The position numbers were made by a program, and so were the translations under genes. Shown piece after piece: positions 1 through 9,013 of a DNA stretch of 64,000 bases. The notes beneath the pieces are model-generated. The model made no database searches and was not told the origin of the DNA. It saw nothing but the letters and a program-made list of their open reading frames with translations. The DNA is taken from contig JADYZZ010000032.1 in the NCBI GenBank assembly GCA_020852865.1, positions 1 through 64,000 on the forward strand, in the 5' to 3' direction. This stretch comes from Rubrivivax sp. (GTDB taxonomy: Bacteria; Pseudomonadota; Gammaproteobacteria; Burkholderiales; Burkholderiaceae_C). How positions within the stretch are numbered: the stretch's first letter is position 1; each line of letters starts with the position of its first letter.

Positions 1-985
1 AGCCGCGCTTGATGTCGATGCCCGCGGGCATCGCACCGACGGCGACCATCGAGTCGTAGAAGCTCTTCCAGCGCGCATCGCTCATCGCGCCGATGCCCAT
101 CTTGGCGGCATCGCCCGAGTCGAACACTCCGCGCTCCTTCAGCGTCTTGCGCCCGAACGCGAGGAACTCGTCGTTCATGTTCGGGTTCGCGCGCTTGATG
201 CCTTCGTTGCCCGGCGTCGGATCCTCGTTGAGCCAGGTGCGCCAGCCCTTGATCGTGGCGTCGACGAAGCGCTGCACCACGTCGGGCTTCTCGGCCACCA
301 TGTGCGGGTGCGCCAGCGTGACGCTGCTGTAGTTCTCGTAGCCGTGGTCGGCCAGCACGTGGATCACCGGGTCGACGCCGGCGCGTCGGATCTCGATCGG
401 CTCGGTGTTCACGAAGCCCTCGATCGTGAGCTCCTTGCTGACGAGGAACTGCCCGTAGTTGGGATTCTTCGGGCGCATCTGGTCGTCGCTGTAGCCGTAC
501 TTGCCCTTGAGCCAGTTCCAGAAAGTCTGGCGGCCGATCGCCGACACCTGGATCGGCTTGCCCTTGAGCGCCGCGAGCGAGTCGTTGCCGACGCCGGGGT
601 GCGAGAACAGCGCCGTGAGCGACTTCTGGCCCATCGCGGCCACCGCGATCGCGGGCAGGCCCTCCTTGGCAAAGTTGAGGACGCGGAAACTGTCGGAGTC
701 GGCGAAGTCGACCTTGCGCGCCAGGAAGATCTGGTTGACGTTGAGTTGCGGTCCGCCGCTGCGGATCTCGACCTCGAGGCCGTAGTCCTTGTAAATGCCG
801 GCGCCCACGGCCTGGTACAGGCCCGCCTTGTCGGTGCCGGCCAGCCAGCCGGTCTGGTAGGCCAGCTTGACGAGCCCCTGCGCGCGTACCTGCCGCAGGA
901 ACGCCGGCGCCGCCAGCGTCGACGCGCCGGCCAACACACCCAGCGTCGCGCGCCGGGTAACGAGAGAGCCTTTCGGGTGGGTCAT
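1..985 (-). CDS. ABC transporter solute-binding protein, NMT1/SsuA-like (partial, C-terminus off window)
   Basis: Periplasmic binding protein for an ABC importer of the nitrate/taurine/pyrimidine-precursor (NMT1/THI5-like) type. The start at 985 follows a strong AGGAGG six bases upstream. Residues 1-36 form a twin-arginine-type leader (VTRRATLGVLAG, then AxA-like QVRAQG), suggesting Tat export. The mature part opens with VKLAYQTGWLAGTDKAGLYQA and continues with YGLEVEIRSGG and a region matching the two-lobed binding fold. The frame stays open for about 328 codons and has no stop before base 1, so the end and any permease or ATPase lie outside the window. It sits 139 bases downstream of the Ldh-family gene on the same strand, so it may import the substrate of that small cluster. 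The ligand cannot be read from the sequence. Confidence 0.8.
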   Translation of the reverse strand, partial: MTHPKGSLVTRRATLGVLAGASTLAAPAFLRQVRAQGLVKLAYQTGWLAGTDKAGLYQAVGAGIYKDYGLEVEIRSGGPQLNVNQIFLARKVDFADSDSFRVLNFAKEGLPAIAVAAMGQKSLTALFSHPGVGNDSLAALKGKPIQVSAIGRQTFWNWLKGKYGYSDDQMRPKNPNYGQFLVSKELTIEGFVNTEPIEIRRAGVDPVIHVLADHGYENYSSVTLAHPHMVAEKPDVVQRFVDATIKGWRTWLNEDPTPGNEGIKRANPNMNDEFLAFGRKTLKERGVFDSGDAAKMGIGAMSDARWKSFYDSMVAVGAMPAGIDIKRG

Positions 986-1124
986 ACGAACCTCCTCTGT
1001 GAATCAAGCAAGTCGTTGCAGGTGCCCGGGCGCGCCGGCGCGCCGCCGGCCGCCGCCCGGCATGACCCGCGCGGGTCCGCCCCCGGCCCGGGCCCGGTGC
1101 GCAGCGCAGCCAGGCGCGCCGCGC

Positions 1125-2204
1125 TCATGGCGTGCCGGCCGCCTCGCGCACACGGCGCTCGTCGACACCCAGGCTCGCGGCGGCCTGGAGGATCTGCTGC
1201 CAGCTCGCGGCATCCACCGGCACGCCCTGGGCGCTGCGGCGCGCACGCTGCTCGCGCTCGGGGTCGCCGGCGATGCGCACATGGTCGACGCCGGGCGCGG
1301 CCGGCACGTCGAGCAGGCTGTGCACGAAGGCCAGCGCCTCGTGCTCGAAGGCGGCCACGCCGCCCAGCGCGGCCGGGTCGACGAGCACGCTCAGCATGCC
1401 GTTGAGGATGCGCTTCTTGCTGCCGTCTTCGCGGTGGCCCACCATGCCGGCGGCCAGCGCGCCGCCGAGCAGCTCGCTCAGCACCGCCATGCCGTAGCCC
1501 TTGTGCACGCCGAAGGTGAGGATGGCGCCGTAGGGCTCCTCCATCGTCCAGCGCGGGTCGTCGCTCGGGCGGCCCTGGTTGTCGATCAGGCAGCCGGCGG
1601 GCACCTTCTGGCCCTTGTTGTAGGCCACGCGCGTCTTGCCGTGCGCGATCATGCTGGTGGCGAAGTCGAGGATCAGCGGCTCGCGCCCGGCCAGCGGCAC
1701 GCCGGCCGTGAACGGATTCGTGCCGAAGCCGGCGCGCGCGCCGCCGAAGGGCGCGACGATCGGCGGCGCCAGGACGTTGACGAAGTGCAGCGACACCAGA
1801 CCGGCAGCCGCCGCCTGCTCGGCCCAGGCGCCGATGCGCCCGAGGTGGTGTGAATTGCCCAGCGCGACGATGGCGCTGCCGTGGCGGCGCGCGCGCTCGA
1901 TGCCCAGGGCCATCGCCTCCTTGCCGATCACCTGGCCGAAGCCGGCGCCGCCGTCCAGGCGCAGCAGCGCACCGGCGTCGAGCACGGTACGCACATGCGT
2001 GTTGGGCGTCAGCCCGCCTTCGAGGTAGGCCTGCGCGTAGCGCGGCAGCATGCCGATGCCGTGCGAGTCGTGCCCGGTGAGGTTGGCGTCGATCAGATTG
2101 CCGACCACGGCCTCGATCTCGTCGGGTGCGCTGCCGAAGCCCGCCACCACGAGGCGCATGGCCCGCGTGAGCGCCGCGAGCTCGATCAGATGTACGTCAG
2201 CCAT
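1125..2204 (-). CDS. Ldh family NAD(P)-dependent oxidoreductase (malate/L-lactate/ureidoglycolate dehydrogenase type)
   Basis: A 359-residue member of the Ldh2 family, which includes ureidoglycolate dehydrogenase AllD, malate dehydrogenase and sulfolactate dehydrogenase. Family marks are visible: GHDSHGIGMLPRY at residues 44-56 with the conserved His, NSHHLGRIG near 117-125, and the TNPFTAGVPL and DFATSMIAHGKTR stretches that line the nicotinamide and substrate sites. Length is normal for the family. It starts 33 bases after the stop of the adenine-deaminase-like gene and probably shares its transcript. Because the window is rich in purine catabolism, ureidoglycolate is a reasonable substrate guess and would help explain the absence of ureidoglycolate lyase. 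That is inference from context only; other 2-hydroxyacids are equally possible. Confidence 0.85.
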   Translation of the reverse strand: MADVHLIELAALTRAMRLVVAGFGSAPDEIEAVVGNLIDANLTGHDSHGIGMLPRYAQAYLEGGLTPNTHVRTVLDAGALLRLDGGAGFGQVIGKEAMALGIERARRHGSAIVALGNSHHLGRIGAWAEQAAAAGLVSLHFVNVLAPPIVAPFGGARAGFGTNPFTAGVPLAGREPLILDFATSMIAHGKTRVAYNKGQKVPAGCLIDNQGRPSDDPRWTMEEPYGAILTFGVHKGYGMAVLSELLGGALAAGMVGHREDGSKKRILNGMLSVLVDPAALGGVAAFEHEALAFVHSLLDVPAAPGVDHVRIAGDPEREQRARRSAQGVPVDAASWQQILQAAASLGVDERRVREAAGTP

Positions 2205-2237
2205 GGTTCCTTCCGCGGACGTTTCGGGCGGGCTGAA

Positions 2238-4007
2238 TCACTTCATGAACCCGAAGCGGTCCAGCGAAATGAACAGCGTGAGCAGCTTGTTGACGACCGG
2301 CTCGCCTTCGTTGTGGTGGCCCAGCGCGGCCAGCGCGGCGTCGATGGCGCGCGTCTTGGCGAGCAGTTCGTCCAGGCCGGTGTTGGCCATGACGCCGTAG
2401 ATCTCGAGCGGCAGCAGCGCCTTGACCTTCCCGCCGTCGGTGACCACGCAGCCGCCGACATGGCTGTCGACCTCCTTCAGGCAGCGGCACATCTCGGCGC
2501 TGTCGCTGCCCACGGCAACGAAGTACGGCTTGGGCGCGGGCCAGAAGGTGGCGACGGCGCCGCGCTCGATGCGCACGCCCTTGAACAGGCCGTTGACGAC
2601 ATGGCGCCGGCCGTCGGCGTAGCGCTGCACGACCGCGATGCGGTTGAGCGTCTGGCCGTCGTGCAGCGGCACGACCCGGCCGTTCTCGTACGGGACCCAG
2701 ACTTCCTGGTGGAACTTGGCGTGGCCGCGGCCGTAGACGTCGAACAGAACGACCTTGGCGCTCTTGCCGTCGGCCGTGACTTCGAGCGGCTCGAGATCGA
2801 GCTGGCCGGGCTCGAGGTCGGCCAGGCCCGGCACGGGCTTCTTGACCATGGCCGAGTAGTCGATCTCGACCTTCGCGAGCATCTGCCGGTCCTTGGCCAC
2901 GAGCTTGCCGTCCTTGAAGACATACAGCGGGTCGATCTTCGACAGGCTGTCGGTCAGCACGATGTCGGCGTAGCGGCCCGGCGTCAGCGAACCGATGCGG
3001 TTGTCCATGCGGAAGGCGCGCGCCGTGTACAGCGTCGCCATCTTGATGGCCTGGATCGGGTTGATGCCCATCTCGGCGCACAGCGAGACGACCCAGTCCA
3101 TGTGGCCGCGCGTGAGCAGGCGGTCGACCGAGATGTTGTCGGCGCAGAGCTGGAAGTTCTCGGCCGGCCATTTGCGCTTGACGATGGCGCGCAGCATGAT
3201 CTTGATGACCTCGGCGCTGCCGACGCCGAACTTGATCTGCGTCTGCAGGCCCCAGCGCACGCTCTTCTCGATGTCGTCTTCCTTCCAGACATCGTGGTTG
3301 GCGAAAGCGCCGATCGCCGGCATGTAGTTGAGCATCATGTCCGACAGCGCCGTCACGCCCCAGTGCGTGTTCATGAAGCCGCCCCGCGCGCGGCCGAGCG
3401 CCGACTTGCGGAAGTCGTCGTCGTTGCCCACGCTGTAGGTCAGGTGCGCGAGCTCGCCCAGCCCGATCACCGGCTCCATGCGCAGCAAGGCCTCGGTCAC
3501 CGCGACCGAGGTCTTCTTGCCCGGCGCGAAGGCGAACACCCGGTAGGGCAGGCGCTCGTAGTCGCGGAACAGGTTGGCGGTGGCCTCGACGGCCTCGTCG
3601 CCGGCCGCGCTCACCAGGTCCAGGCACTCGGAGAAGATCGTGGTCGTGCCGCAGGGCACGATGGCCTCGCCGAAGGCCACCGGATGCGCCAGTTGCGCGT
3701 CGAAGTGGATGTGCGCGTCGATCAGGCCGGGGATGGCATACAGGCCGCCGCCGTCGAAGACCTCGCGCACCTTGAGGATCGACTCGTCGGGGTTGAGCGC
3801 GACGATGCGCTTGTCGTACACCAGGATCGAGCCCTGGTAGACGCTCTCGCTGTGCACGTCGAGGATGTTCAGGTTGCGCAGCAGCAGGTCGGCCTCGCGC
3901 CGGCCCTCGAGGATGTCGAAGATCGCGCGCACCTGGTCGTAGTGCGCCGACACCAGGTCGGCGCCGCCGGGGATCTGGTCGTGCCACACGCTCGCGTCTT
4001 GGTACAT
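2238..4007 (-). CDS. Adenine deaminase-like amidohydrolase (divergent)
   Basis: 589 residues, the size of bacterial adenine deaminase, which converts adenine to hypoxanthine. The start is placed at MYQDASVWHD (4007); the upstream open frame is GC-rich filler without family similarity. The amidohydrolase metal motif PGLIDAHIH is at residues 93-101, a TTT turn at 121-123, His215 in a THWG context, CADN at 288-291 and the C-terminal MATLYTARAF and GRYADIVL block typical of adenine deaminases, followed by an adenine deaminase C-terminal domain ending LFISLDRFGFMK. The normal IESSM after the HxH is replaced by FDAQL, and HE is HD near 238, so the substrate may not be adenine. It is transcribed divergently from the LysR gene at 4274, a likely regulator. 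Confidence 0.75.
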   Translation of the reverse strand: MYQDASVWHDQIPGGADLVSAHYDQVRAIFDILEGRREADLLLRNLNILDVHSESVYQGSILVYDKRIVALNPDESILKVREVFDGGGLYAIPGLIDAHIHFDAQLAHPVAFGEAIVPCGTTTIFSECLDLVSAAGDEAVEATANLFRDYERLPYRVFAFAPGKKTSVAVTEALLRMEPVIGLGELAHLTYSVGNDDDFRKSALGRARGGFMNTHWGVTALSDMMLNYMPAIGAFANHDVWKEDDIEKSVRWGLQTQIKFGVGSAEVIKIMLRAIVKRKWPAENFQLCADNISVDRLLTRGHMDWVVSLCAEMGINPIQAIKMATLYTARAFRMDNRIGSLTPGRYADIVLTDSLSKIDPLYVFKDGKLVAKDRQMLAKVEIDYSAMVKKPVPGLADLEPGQLDLEPLEVTADGKSAKVVLFDVYGRGHAKFHQEVWVPYENGRVVPLHDGQTLNRIAVVQRYADGRRHVVNGLFKGVRIERGAVATFWPAPKPYFVAVGSDSAEMCRCLKEVDSHVGGCVVTDGGKVKALLPLEIYGVMANTGLDELLAKTRAIDAALAALGHHNEGEPVVNKLLTLFISLDRFGFMK

Positions 4008-4273
4008 GGATTTGCCTCGTTGTCGCTCGATGCCATCGAGCCGGGATGTGTCGGGGAGCTGCGGCGCGCGCGGCGGCCTCTCGCCCGCACCGGCGGCACC
4101 GCAGGCCGCTCGCCCGCTCGGCTTGCAAGCGCACCGGCCGATGCACTCGCCTCGCGGGCGGGGGCGATGAGACCGCAATGCACCGCGCGTGACAAGCAGT
4201 CTTTTGCGCACGGAGCGTGCGCTTTTCGAGAGCACAATCGCCCGCGACTCCGCCGCCGCCGAAGGAACCGCCG

Positions 4274-5176
4274 ATGCTGCACTCACGGCTGTTGCGCTAC
4301 CTCGACGAGGTCGCGCGCTGCGGCTCGATCCGCGCCGCCGGCGACAAGCTTCACGTCGCGCCCTCGGCGATCAACAAGCACCTGCTGCAGCTCGAGCAGG
4401 CGATCGGCGAGCCGCTTTTCGAGCGCCTGCCGCGCGGCCTGCGGCTGACCCCGGCCGGCGAGATCCTGATCGCGCATGCGCGGCGCACGATGATGGAGTT
4501 CCGCCAGGTCGAAGCCGAGATCCGCGAGCGCCGGACGCTGCCCAGCGGCGAGGTCGTCATCGCCACGATGAGCGGCCTGGCCAGCAGCATCGTGCCCAAG
4601 GCGGCGGCCGGCTTCAGTGCGCGCTATCCGCACATCCGCATCGCGATCCGCGTGCTGCTCGCCAGCGAGATCCTGCGCGCGCTCGTCGACGGCGAGGCCG
4701 ACCTCGGCCTGGGCTTCAACCTGCCGCCCTCGCCGGCGCTCGAGAGCCTGTGGGAAGTCGACACCAGCTTCGGCGCCATCCTCGCGCCGACGCACACGCT
4801 GGCCGGCATGGAGTCGGTCTCGCTGGCCGACTGCGCGTCGTTCCCGCTCGTCTTCGCCGACCGCTCGATGCTGATCCACGGCATCGTCGCCGAGGGTTTC
4901 GCCGGCGCCGGCATCCGCGTCGAGCCGACCTTTCGCACCGGCTCGATCGAGGCGATGAAGCGGCTCGCGGCGATCGGCGAGAACGTCGCCTTTCTCAGCC
5001 GCTTCGACATCGCGGAGGAATACCACGCCGGCGTGCTCACGTTCCGCAAGATCCGCGACGCCGCGTTTCGCACCAACACGCTCGCCCTCGTGCGCCGCGC
5101 CAAGCACGGCCGCGGCCTCGCGGGAACGCGGCTGGCCGAAGAGGTGATCGGCGTTCTGGACGCGATGATCGCTTAG
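4274..5176 (+). CDS. LysR family transcriptional regulator
   Basis: 300 residues. The start at MLHSRLLRYL (4274) is preceded by GAAGGA eight bases upstream and puts the helix-turn-helix in the usual LysR position: residues 5-40 contain YLDEVARCGSIRAAGDKLHVAPSAINKHL, followed by the linker helix and a substrate-binding domain from about residue 90. A longer frame begins at 4217, but its first 19 residues are Pro-rich and unlike the family. The gene is divergent from the adenine-deaminase-like gene with 266 bases between the starts, the classic arrangement for a LysR protein and its target. The inducer cannot be deduced. I saw no convincing T-N11-A operator in the spacer. Confidence 0.85.
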   Translation: MLHSRLLRYLDEVARCGSIRAAGDKLHVAPSAINKHLLQLEQAIGEPLFERLPRGLRLTPAGEILIAHARRTMMEFRQVEAEIRERRTLPSGEVVIATMSGLASSIVPKAAAGFSARYPHIRIAIRVLLASEILRALVDGEADLGLGFNLPPSPALESLWEVDTSFGAILAPTHTLAGMESVSLADCASFPLVFADRSMLIHGIVAEGFAGAGIRVEPTFRTGSIEAMKRLAAIGENVAFLSRFDIAEEYHAGVLTFRKIRDAAFRTNTLALVRRAKHGRGLAGTRLAEEVIGVLDAMIA

Positions 5177-5211
5177 CGTCCGCGCGATCCCTGGACGTCG
5201 GCGGCCCGTGC

Positions 5212-5796
5212 TCAGAGCTGCCGCAGCGAACGCTCGACGCGACCGATGAACGCCTTGCGCTGCCCTTCGGTGGCGACATTGAGGTGATACAGGGCCAGGT
5301 AGTCGACGCGCGCCCTGCCGCCGGTGAACCATCGCAGGTAGCGCGTCACCATCTTGCGCGGCGGGTCGCCCATCCACTTCGCCATGTACCAGGGACGCCC
5401 GTACGTCACGACGCCGACGATCCTGCGCAGGTTCGAAAGCGTGGGCTTGACGTGTGCTGGGTCCGACAGGTCGAACGCCACGCCCGGCATGAGCAGGCGC
5501 TCGCAGTACCCCTTCAGCATCGCCGGCATGCCGAAGCACCAGGTGGGGAACTGCACCACGAGCGCCTCGGCCCGCGTCAGCCGATCGATCTGGGATTCGA
5601 GGCCGAAGCGGTTGTGCGGGATGTCGTGATAGTGCCGCCTGGCATCTTCCGACAGCACGGGATCGAAGTTCTCGGCATACAGATCGAGAAGATCGACCTC
5701 GTGTCCGGTTTGTGCCAGCGCGGCGAGCGCTGCGGCGCGGATGCCGGCGTGGAAGCTCTCAGGCAGCGGATGGCAATAGACGTAGAGGATCTTCAC
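5212..5796 (-). CDS. NAD(P)H-dependent oxidoreductase, flavodoxin-like fold (MdaB/KefF-type)
   Basis: 194 residues, a flavin-dependent NAD(P)H:quinone/flavin reductase. It begins with a beta-strand and phosphate loop KILYVYCHPLPESFHAG (residues 2-18), which binds FMN or FAD, and has the family stretch VVQFPTWCFGMPAMLKGYCERLLMPG near residues 79-104. Length fits the family. It lies 72 bases after the BMP solute-binding gene on the same strand and so may be the last gene of the long molybdenum-hydroxylase/UbiD operon, where it could supply reduced flavin or quinone; that role is inference. Its 3' end faces the LysR gene 35 bases away. Confidence 0.8.
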   Translation of the reverse strand: MKILYVYCHPLPESFHAGIRAAALAALAQTGHEVDLLDLYAENFDPVLSEDARRHYHDIPHNRFGLESQIDRLTRAEALVVQFPTWCFGMPAMLKGYCERLLMPGVAFDLSDPAHVKPTLSNLRRIVGVVTYGRPWYMAKWMGDPPRKMVTRYLRWFTGGRARVDYLALYHLNVATEGQRKAFIGRVERSLRQL

Positions 5797-5868
5797 CGAT
5801 TCGGAGGGTAGGTGCGGGCTCGCGCGGCGGCTCGCGCGTCCGGGCAGCGCGCGCCCCGCGCCGGACCG

Positions 5869-6966
5869 CTATTGCTTGGGCAGCAGCCCCTCGACGCCCT
5901 GCACCAGGTAGTTCATGTTGTTCAGATCGGCCGCCGAGATGACCTGGCCGGCCGGCACGCGCACCTTGCCGTCCTGATCGGTGATCGGGCCCGCGAAGGG
6001 CTGCAGCTTGCCGTCGGCGATGTCCTTGCCGAGCTTGGCGACCTTCTCGCGCACGTCGGCTGGCACGGCGGTGTTGATCGGTGCCAGTTTGATCATGCCC
6101 TCCTTCAGGCCGCCCATGACGTTGTCCGACTTCCAGCGGCCGGCCAAGACGTCCTCGACCACCTTGATGTAGTAGCCGCCAAAGTTGTGCACGACCGAGG
6201 TCAGGTTGGTCTTGGGGCCGAGCTTGGACATGTCGGAATAGTAGCCAAGCGTGTAGATGCCCTTCTCCTCGCCTGTGGTGACGATCGACACGCCCGAGGT
6301 CGCGTAGGCCAGGGTGTCGGCTCCCAGCTTGAGCAGCGCGTTGGCGGCATCGCGCTCCTTGCCCGGGTCGTACCAGGAATTCACCCAGATCAGACGCAGC
6401 TGCGCCTTCGGATTGACGCTGCGCATGCCGAGCGCAAACGCGTTGATGCCTTGCAGGACTTCGGGAATCGGGAACGCGCCGACGTAGCCGACCACCCCGC
6501 TCTTGCTCATGTGGCCGGCGATCACGCCTTCGAGGTAGCGTCCCTCGTAGTAGCGCGCGTTGTATACACCGAGGTTGGGCGCGGTCTTGTAGCCGGTGCC
6601 GTTCATGAAGATCACGCCCTTGGGCGCCGTACGCGCGACCTTGACGGTCGGCTCCATGAAGCCGAACGACGGCGTGAAGATGAGCTTGCAGCCCTCCTGC
6701 ACGAAGTTGCGGATCACGCGCTCGGCATCGGGGCCCTCGGCGATGTTCTCGACGTACTTGGTTGTGATCTTGTCGCCCATCGCGGCCTGCAATTCCTTGC
6801 GCGCGAGCTCCTGCTGGTAGGTCCAGCCGCTCTCGCCGATCGGGTTGGAATACAGGAAGCACGTGCGCAGCGGCTCGGCATGCGACGAAACGGCGAACGC
6901 GCACAAAGCGGCAGCGGCCAGCACGGCGCGGCCCGGACCGCGCTTGAAAAGAGGGACGAGGGTCAT
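5869..6966 (-). CDS. BMP family ABC transporter substrate-binding protein
   Basis: 365-residue periplasmic lipoprotein-like binding protein of the BMP/Med (PnrA) family, which typically captures purine nucleosides or related heterocycles. The start at MTLVPLFKRG (6966) gives a Sec-type leader: KR, a hydrophobic stretch VLAAAALCAFAVSS, then HAEP. There is no lipobox Cys at the end of the leader, so a soluble periplasmic protein is more likely. Family marks include IGESGWTYQQELARKELQ, KLIFTPSFGFMEPTVKVA, the central GVIAGHMSKSGVVGYVGAFPIPEV and GADTLAYATSG. It follows two permeases and an ATPase in one operon, 41 bases from the preceding permease. The molybdenum hydroxylase, UbiD and amidohydrolase genes upstream suggest that this ligand is what they degrade. 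Confidence 0.9.
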   Translation of the reverse strand: MTLVPLFKRGPGRAVLAAAALCAFAVSSHAEPLRTCFLYSNPIGESGWTYQQELARKELQAAMGDKITTKYVENIAEGPDAERVIRNFVQEGCKLIFTPSFGFMEPTVKVARTAPKGVIFMNGTGYKTAPNLGVYNARYYEGRYLEGVIAGHMSKSGVVGYVGAFPIPEVLQGINAFALGMRSVNPKAQLRLIWVNSWYDPGKERDAANALLKLGADTLAYATSGVSIVTTGEEKGIYTLGYYSDMSKLGPKTNLTSVVHNFGGYYIKVVEDVLAGRWKSDNVMGGLKEGMIKLAPINTAVPADVREKVAKLGKDIADGKLQPFAGPITDQDGKVRVPAGQVISAADLNNMNYLVQGVEGLLPKQ

Positions 6967-7007
6967 CGCAGGAGTCTCCGTTGCTCTTGGTGGAAAAGGA
7001 ACCGCGC

Positions 7008-7940
7008 TCAGCGGTCGGGGCGGAAGGGCTGGCCCAGCGAAGCCGGGGAATTCAGCCGGATCGTGGCCGGGTTGCGCGAGATCAGCACCAGCACGACGAT
7101 GGTGGCGAGGTAGGGCAGCATCGAAAGCCATTGCGCGGGGACTTCGATGCGCAGACCCGAGCCCTGCACGAACAACTGCGAAACGAGCACGCCGCCGAAC
7201 AGGTATGCGCCCAGCATCACGCGCAGCGGCCGCCAGGTGGCGAACACCACCAGCGCGAGCGCGATCCAGCCACGCCCGGCGACCATGCCCTCGGCCCAAA
7301 GCGGTGTGTAGAACACCGACATGAATGCGCCGCCCAACCCCGCCATCGCACCGCCGAAGGCGACGGCCGCATAGCGGATGGCGATCACCGGGTAACCCAC
7401 GGCGTGCGCCGCCGAAGGCGATTCGCCCACCGCGCGCAGCACCAGCCCGCCGCGACTGCGGTCGAGAAACCAGGCCGTGCCCGCGACCAGGAGCCAGGAC
7501 GCATAGACCAGCGCCTGCTGGTTGAACAGCGCCGGGCCGACCAGCGGAATATCGGCCAGCAGCGGGATGGCCACGGTCGGCACCGCCGGTAGCGGAGCCG
7601 ATTCGTAGGGCTTGCCGAAGAACGCCGCCAGCCCGACGCCGAAGATGGCCAGCGCCAGCCCGGACGCCACCTGGTTGGCCAGCATCGTGAGCGTGACGTA
7701 GCCGAACAGCAAAGCCGCAGCGGCGCTCGCCGCCATGCCCGCCAACGCCGCTGTCCAGGGCCCCAGCCCGGCATGGGCTGCAGCGAAGGCCGCGACGGCA
7801 CCCACCGACATCATGCCTTCCGCACCCAGATTGAGCACGCCAGCGCGCTCGGTGACGAGCTCGCCGATGGCGACGATGATGAGCGGCGTGCCCGCCACCA
7901 GCGTGGCGGCGATGACCGAGGAAATCAGCGTGGCATCCAC
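7008..7940 (-). CDS. ABC transporter permease (BMP-linked, second permease)
   Basis: 310-residue inner-membrane permease of the RbsC/YufQ-like class, partner of the permease at 7925-9013. No ATG is available; the start is GTG at 7940 (VDATLISSVIAATLVAG), which overlaps the end of the upstream permease by 16 bases and implies translational coupling. Hydrophobic segments alternate with short loops; the family signature GELVTERAGVLNLGAEGMM lies at residues 26-44. The C-terminal SRNPATIRLNSPASLGQPFRPDR is cytoplasmic. Together with the ATPase and BMP protein it forms a full importer. Confidence 0.87.
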   Translation of the reverse strand: MDATLISSVIAATLVAGTPLIIVAIGELVTERAGVLNLGAEGMMSVGAVAAFAAAHAGLGPWTAALAGMAASAAAALLFGYVTLTMLANQVASGLALAIFGVGLAAFFGKPYESAPLPAVPTVAIPLLADIPLVGPALFNQQALVYASWLLVAGTAWFLDRSRGGLVLRAVGESPSAAHAVGYPVIAIRYAAVAFGGAMAGLGGAFMSVFYTPLWAEGMVAGRGWIALALVVFATWRPLRVMLGAYLFGGVLVSQLFVQGSGLRIEVPAQWLSMLPYLATIVVLVLISRNPATIRLNSPASLGQPFRPDR

Positions 7941-9013
7941 GGCAGGCGCCTCCACGCGGTGCCGTCCCAGCGCAGCCGGTAGGCGATGAACAGATCCGCG
8001 GCGAGCAGGAAGAACAGCAGCATCCCCTGGAAGACCTTGGAAATCGACGACGGCAGGTTCAGATGCTGCTGGGCCTGCTCGCCACCGAGGAAGAACAGCG
8101 CCATCAACAGGCTGGCGCCGAGGATACCGGCCGGATGCAGCCTGCCGACGAAGGCGACGATGATGGCCGCGAAGCCGTAGCCGGCCGAGATCTGGCTGGT
8201 GAGCTGCCCCATCGGGCCGGCCACCTCGGTCATCCCCGCCATACCCGACAGCGCTCCACCAACCAGCAGTCCGACCCAAACGGCGTGTGCGGCCGAAAAC
8301 CCGGCGTAGTGCGCGGCTTCGGGCGCCTGGCCGCCCACCTGCATCTGGAAGCCGCGGAAGCTGCGCAGCATGAACACGTAGCCCGCCAGCAGCACCGCCA
8401 GCGCCAGCACGAAGCCGGCGTGCAGCCGTGTGCCTTCGACGAGGATGGGCAAGAGTGCGCTGTCGCCGAAATTGCGTGTCTGCGGAAAGTTGTAGCCGGC
8501 AGGGTCCTTCCATGGACCGTAGATCAGCCACGAGGCCAGCAGCTGCGCCACGTACACCAGCATCAGCGACACCAGGATCTCGTTCGTGCGCCAGCGCGTG
8601 CGCAGCCAGGCCGGTATCGCAGCCCACAGCGCGCCGCCGATGGCGCCGGCGACCACCATCGCCGGCACCGCCCAGGGCGCGGCCGTGTCGCCCACGCGCA
8701 GCGCGATGCCGGTGGCGAACAGTGCGCCGACGATGAACTGCCCCTCGGCGCCGATGTTCCAGACCCCGGCTCGGAAGCCGACCGCCAGGCCCACGCCGAT
8801 GAGCATCAGCGGCGTCGCCTTGAGCAGCAGTTCACTCAGACCGTAGAGGTCGTACAGCGGCTGGAGGAAGAACACGCGCAGGCCCAGCAGCGGGTGCTGG
8901 CCGAGGGCGGCGAACAGCAGCAGCCCGCACAGCACCGTCAGGCCCACCGCGAGCAGCGGCGAGAGCCAGCTCATGCGGCGCGAGGCCTGCGCGCGCGCTT
9001 CGAGCCTAAGCAT
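7925..9013 (-). CDS. ABC transporter permease (BMP-linked, first permease)
   Basis: 362 residues with about eight to ten hydrophobic helices, of the YufP-like permease class found with BMP binding proteins. The signature AGVWNIGAEGQFIVGALFATG is near residues 82-102 and SLMLVYVAQLLASWL is typical of the family. The start at 9013 overlaps the ATPase stop by eight bases, and its own stop overlaps the next permease, so the three membrane-complex genes are translated as a coupled block. It should pair with the second permease as a heterodimer in the inner membrane. Confidence 0.88.
   Translation of the reverse strand: MLRLEARAQASRRMSWLSPLLAVGLTVLCGLLLFAALGQHPLLGLRVFFLQPLYDLYGLSELLLKATPLMLIGVGLAVGFRAGVWNIGAEGQFIVGALFATGIALRVGDTAAPWAVPAMVVAGAIGGALWAAIPAWLRTRWRTNEILVSLMLVYVAQLLASWLIYGPWKDPAGYNFPQTRNFGDSALLPILVEGTRLHAGFVLALAVLLAGYVFMLRSFRGFQMQVGGQAPEAAHYAGFSAAHAVWVGLLVGGALSGMAGMTEVAGPMGQLTSQISAGYGFAAIIVAFVGRLHPAGILGASLLMALFFLGGEQAQQHLNLPSSISKVFQGMLLFFLLAADLFIAYRLRWDGTAWRRLPWMPR

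Noticed and set aside
1881-4448. Long plus-strand frame of 855 codons over the adenine-deaminase-like and Ldh-family genes
   Set aside because: Antisense to two clear genes and without family motifs; produced by GC-rich third positions.
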